A stretch of 10,358 bases of DNA, taken from contig DATKCJ010000445.1 of NCBI GenBank assembly GCA_035513275.1, positions 1-10,358 on the forward strand. The letters run 5' to 3'. Every line of letters starts with the position of its first letter. Within the stretch, counting starts at the first letter, position 1. The stretch is from DATKCJ01 sp035513275 (lineage in GTDB: Bacteria; Verrucomicrobiota; Verrucomicrobiia; Opitutales; Opitutaceae). A program made the position numbers and the translations under genes. This document shows, piece after piece, positions 8,413 to 10,358 of the stretch. The notes under the pieces are model-generated. The model searched no databases, was not told the origin of the DNA, and worked only from the letters and a program-made list of their open reading frames with translations.

Positions 8413-9972
8413 CTACAGAGTCAGAAACATCGGTGCACCCGGCCCGAGCGGCAGGCGCCCGACGATCCAGAGCAGGAGAAGACCGGCCCAGAGCACCATG
8501 AACACGATCGAGTAGGGCGTCATGATCGAGATCAACGTGCCGATGCCCGTGCGCGGCGCATATTTCTGCGAGTAGACGAGGACCAACGGAAAATACGGCA
8601 TAAGCGGCGTCACGATGTTCGTGCAACTGTCGCCCACGCGGTAGGCCGTCTGCACAAACTCCGGAGAGTAGCCCAGCAGCATGAACATCGGCACGAGAAC
8701 CGGCCCGAGCAGCGTCCACTTCGCCGACGCGCTTCCGATGAAGAGATTGATGAACGCCGTGAAAAAGATCACCGACACGGTGAGCGGCCCGGCGCCGAGG
8801 CCTGACGCGCGGAGTAGTTCGGCACCCTTTACCGCGGTGATCGTGCCGAGATTCGTCCACGCAAAATAGTTCACGAACTGCGCGCAGAAAAACATCAGCA
8901 CGAGGTAGGTGCCCATCGTCTCCATCGACCTCGACATGCCGCGCACGACGTCGTTGTCGCTGCGCACTGTTCCCGCCGCGATGCCGTAGGTGATCCCGAG
9001 AACGATGCCGCCGATGCAGATGAACATCACGATCCCGCGCATGAAGACGGAGCGGTTGAACGATGGGTCCGCGGGATCGAGCAGAAAGCCCGCGCCTCGC
9101 ATCGTGCCCGCATCGAGAACGCCCCAGACGACGATGGCAGTGAGCACGAGCGTCGCCACTCCGGCCCAGCGAAGACCTCGGTGCTCGGGTTCCGTGAGCG
9201 GCGGCATGTGAGCACCCTCGGTGCCGGTGCCGTCGCTCGCGCCGAGCCGCGGCTCGACGATCCGCTCGGTGACCCACGTTCCCGCGGCGGTGATCATGAG
9301 GGTCGAAACGAACATGAAGTAGAAGTTCGCGGTCGGCAGCACCGTGTAGTCGGGCACGAGCAGCCGCGCGGACTCCTGTGTGATGCCGCCGAGCAGCACG
9401 TCGAGCGTGCCGGGAAGCAGATTCGCGCTGAAGCCGCCCGATACCCCGGCAAACGCCGCGGCGATTCCCGCGACCGGATTGCGACCCACAGCGGCGAACA
9501 ACGTGCCGGCCAGCGGTATCAGGAGCACGTAGCCGACGTCGGCCCCGATGTTCGACATGACACCCGCGAAGACGACGACTGCCGTGAGCGTGCGCGGCGG
9601 CGCAGCCTTCATTGTGAGCCTCAGGCACGCGCTGATCAGGCCCGACGACTCGGCGACCGCGATGCCGAGCATAGCGACGAGAACTGTGCCGATCGGCGCA
9701 AAGCCGGTGAAATTGGTGATCGCGCCCATCAGCATGCGCTGAAGCCCGGCGGTGTTGAGCAGGCTGACCGACTCGATCGTCTGCTTCGTGGCGGGATTGA
9801 CCACCTGCACGCCGAGCTCCTGGAAAAGCGCGGAAAGCAGGACGACGGCGAGCGCGAGCAAGGCGAAGAGCGTGGCTGGGTTGGGCAGGGCATTGCCGAC
9901 CCACTCGATCATGTTCAGGAAGCGCTGGAACAAACCGCGCCTCGGCGCGGTTGGAGCGGGGCCATCGGGCAT
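8413..9972 (-). CDS. AbgT-family transporter
   Basis: A polytopic inner-membrane protein of about 519 residues in the AbgT family, which includes the p-aminobenzoyl-glutamate importer AbgT of E. coli and the sulfonamide-exporting YdaH/MtrF proteins. Family marks include NALPNPATLFALLA near the N-terminus, SGFSANLLPGTLD-like and GADVGYVLLIPLAG stretches midway, and the conserved C-terminal GSASAKWTLLGPVLVPMFMLLGYSPEFVQTAYRVGDSCTNIVTPLMPYFPL region. At least ten hydrophobic helices are visible, and the length is normal for the family. The first ATG is at 9970-9972. A TTG six bases upstream (9976-9978) has AGGA eight bases before it and could be the true start, adding two residues. No folate or peptidase gene is adjacent, so substrate and direction cannot be told. 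Confidence 0.94.
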   Translation of the reverse strand: MPDGPAPTAPRRGLFQRFLNMIEWVGNALPNPATLFALLALAVVLLSALFQELGVQVVNPATKQTIESVSLLNTAGLQRMLMGAITNFTGFAPIGTVLVAMLGIAVAESSGLISACLRLTMKAAPPRTLTAVVVFAGVMSNIGADVGYVLLIPLAGTLFAAVGRNPVAGIAAAFAGVSGGFSANLLPGTLDVLLGGITQESARLLVPDYTVLPTANFYFMFVSTLMITAAGTWVTERIVEPRLGASDGTGTEGAHMPPLTEPEHRGLRWAGVATLVLTAIVVWGVLDAGTMRGAGFLLDPADPSFNRSVFMRGIVMFICIGGIVLGITYGIAAGTVRSDNDVVRGMSRSMETMGTYLVLMFFCAQFVNYFAWTNLGTITAVKGAELLRASGLGAGPLTVSVIFFTAFINLFIGSASAKWTLLGPVLVPMFMLLGYSPEFVQTAYRVGDSCTNIVTPLMPYFPLVLVYSQKYAPRTGIGTLISIMTPYSIVFMVLWAGLLLLWIVGRLPLGPGAPMFLTL

Positions 9973-10159
9973 GGCCAATCGTGATGTCCTGCAGGCCGGG
10001 CGCCGTCAATCGCGGCGCGCCACGGCACCCGGTGACCGTCCATTCTAGAGACTATGCTCCGGTTGTTGGTGGGGCTTTATGCCCGACTCGTTCGTTGCCG
10101 AAACCGATCTGTCGAGCGTAAAGCCCGACCCCCAAGGAGACGGCCCGCGACAGCGGGGC
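9973..10159. other. Gap upstream of the AbgT gene
   Basis: No gene is supported here. On the minus strand TAGAAT (10047-10042) is a good -10-like hexamer 70 bases before the AbgT ATG, but no matching -35 lies at the proper distance. TTGACG (10009-10004) is a -35-like hexamer without a good -10. The right part holds the repeat pair at 10069-10133. Confidence 0.4.
10069..10133. repeat. Head-to-head copies of the GGGCTTTA intergenic repeat
   Basis: Bases 10110-10133 (tgtcgagcgtaaagcccgac and four C) match the right arm of the repeat at 7429-7452, read on the minus strand, at 21 of 24 positions. A second, degenerate copy lies inverted at about 10069-10088 (ggggctttatgcccgactcg). Here the two copies are head to head, whereas at 7388-7452 they are tail to tail. 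The pair sits between the AbgT gene and the 3' end of the upstream minus-strand gene. Confidence 0.65.
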
Positions 10160-10358
10160 TCAGAACATCGAAAGCGCCTGGGCGCTCTCGATCACGACCC
10201 ACGAGAATCCGGCGACGAGCGCCCAGAAGAACACCGCAAGCGCCGCGCGGCGGTAGCGCATCGCGCGCTCGTATTTGGCGGGATTCACGCGGCGAAAACC
10301 GGCCTGGCCCAGATAGCTGAGAAACTGGCCGTTCTTGGTCGTCGTGGTCTGCCTCGCG
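10160..10358 (-). CDS. 3' end of an unrecognised membrane protein (partial)
   Basis: A minus-strand reading frame enters from the right edge and stops at TGA (10162-10160), giving 65 C-terminal residues. It begins ARQTTTTKNGQFLSYLGQAG and continues with basic residues around RRVNPAKYERAMRYRR. It then has one clear membrane helix (about AALAVFFWALVAGFSWVVI) and ends SAQALSMF. Basic residues before the helix predict an inside-to-outside orientation. No start codon is within the window. Third-position GC use is like the neighbours. The family is not recognisable from this part. Confidence 0.6.
   Translation of the reverse strand, partial: ARQTTTTKNGQFLSYLGQAGFRRVNPAKYERAMRYRRAALAVFFWALVAGFSWVVIESAQALSMF

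Noticed and set aside
9181..9984. A 267-residue plus-strand frame antisense to the AbgT gene
   Set aside because: Composition dominated by Arg, Asp, Glu and Gly, as expected opposite a GC-rich gene, with no recognisable motif.
8408..10009. A 533-residue minus-strand frame overlapping the AbgT gene in another frame
   Set aside because: It is rich in Arg, His and Ala with no domain, and lies wholly over the convincing AbgT frame; a high-GC shadow.
7388..10133. A CRISPR array from the repeated GGGCTTTA units
   Set aside because: The units are inverted pairs at two separate sites with different spacing, and there are no cas genes.

Overview
This window is a GC-rich piece of bacterial chromosome. 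The gene set, the diheme single-anchor succinate dehydrogenase operon (sdhCAB), the general lack of Shine-Dalgarno sequences and the short palindromic intergenic repeats suggest a Verrucomicrobiota bacterium, most likely of the Opitutales/Opitutaceae type. That placement is inference from gene style; no marker gene here settles it.

Layout from left to right. Bases 1-189 hold intergenic palindromic repeats and a rho-independent terminator. Minus strand: an exported thioredoxin-fold protein (190-621), with a tRNA-Pro(UGG) gene upstream (898-974). Plus strand: a membrane-anchored LysM protein (1146-1676) ending in a strong terminator, then at once a Nudix hydrolase of ADP-ribose pyrophosphatase type (1737-2330) and a PaaK-like adenylate-forming enzyme (2367-3638). 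A repeat-bearing gap follows. The sdhC-sdhA-sdhB operon (3871-7380) encodes a complete succinate:quinone oxidoreductase with FAD, three Fe-S clusters and probably two b hemes. A large inverted repeat separates it from a convergent exported protein of unknown function (minus, 7473-7970). A small two-helix membrane protein (plus, 8112-8357) and an AbgT-family transporter (minus, 8413-9972) converge on one strong hairpin. The right edge carries more repeats and the 3' end of an unrecognised minus-strand membrane protein (10160 to beyond 10358).

How the genes work together: the one clear functional unit is sdhCAB, linking the TCA cycle to the (mena)quinone pool. The Nudix and PaaK-like genes form a probable two-gene unit of unknown purpose. 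The other genes look like independent housekeeping or envelope functions.

I see no defence island, CRISPR array, transposase, prophage or biosynthetic cluster. The less ordinary signals are intergenic. One is a set of palindromic repeats with different hairpin cores, three of them behind a similar short GTAGG-type header. The other is a terminator whose 3' arm carries a GGGAGG ribosome-binding-site-like sequence just before the Nudix start codon.
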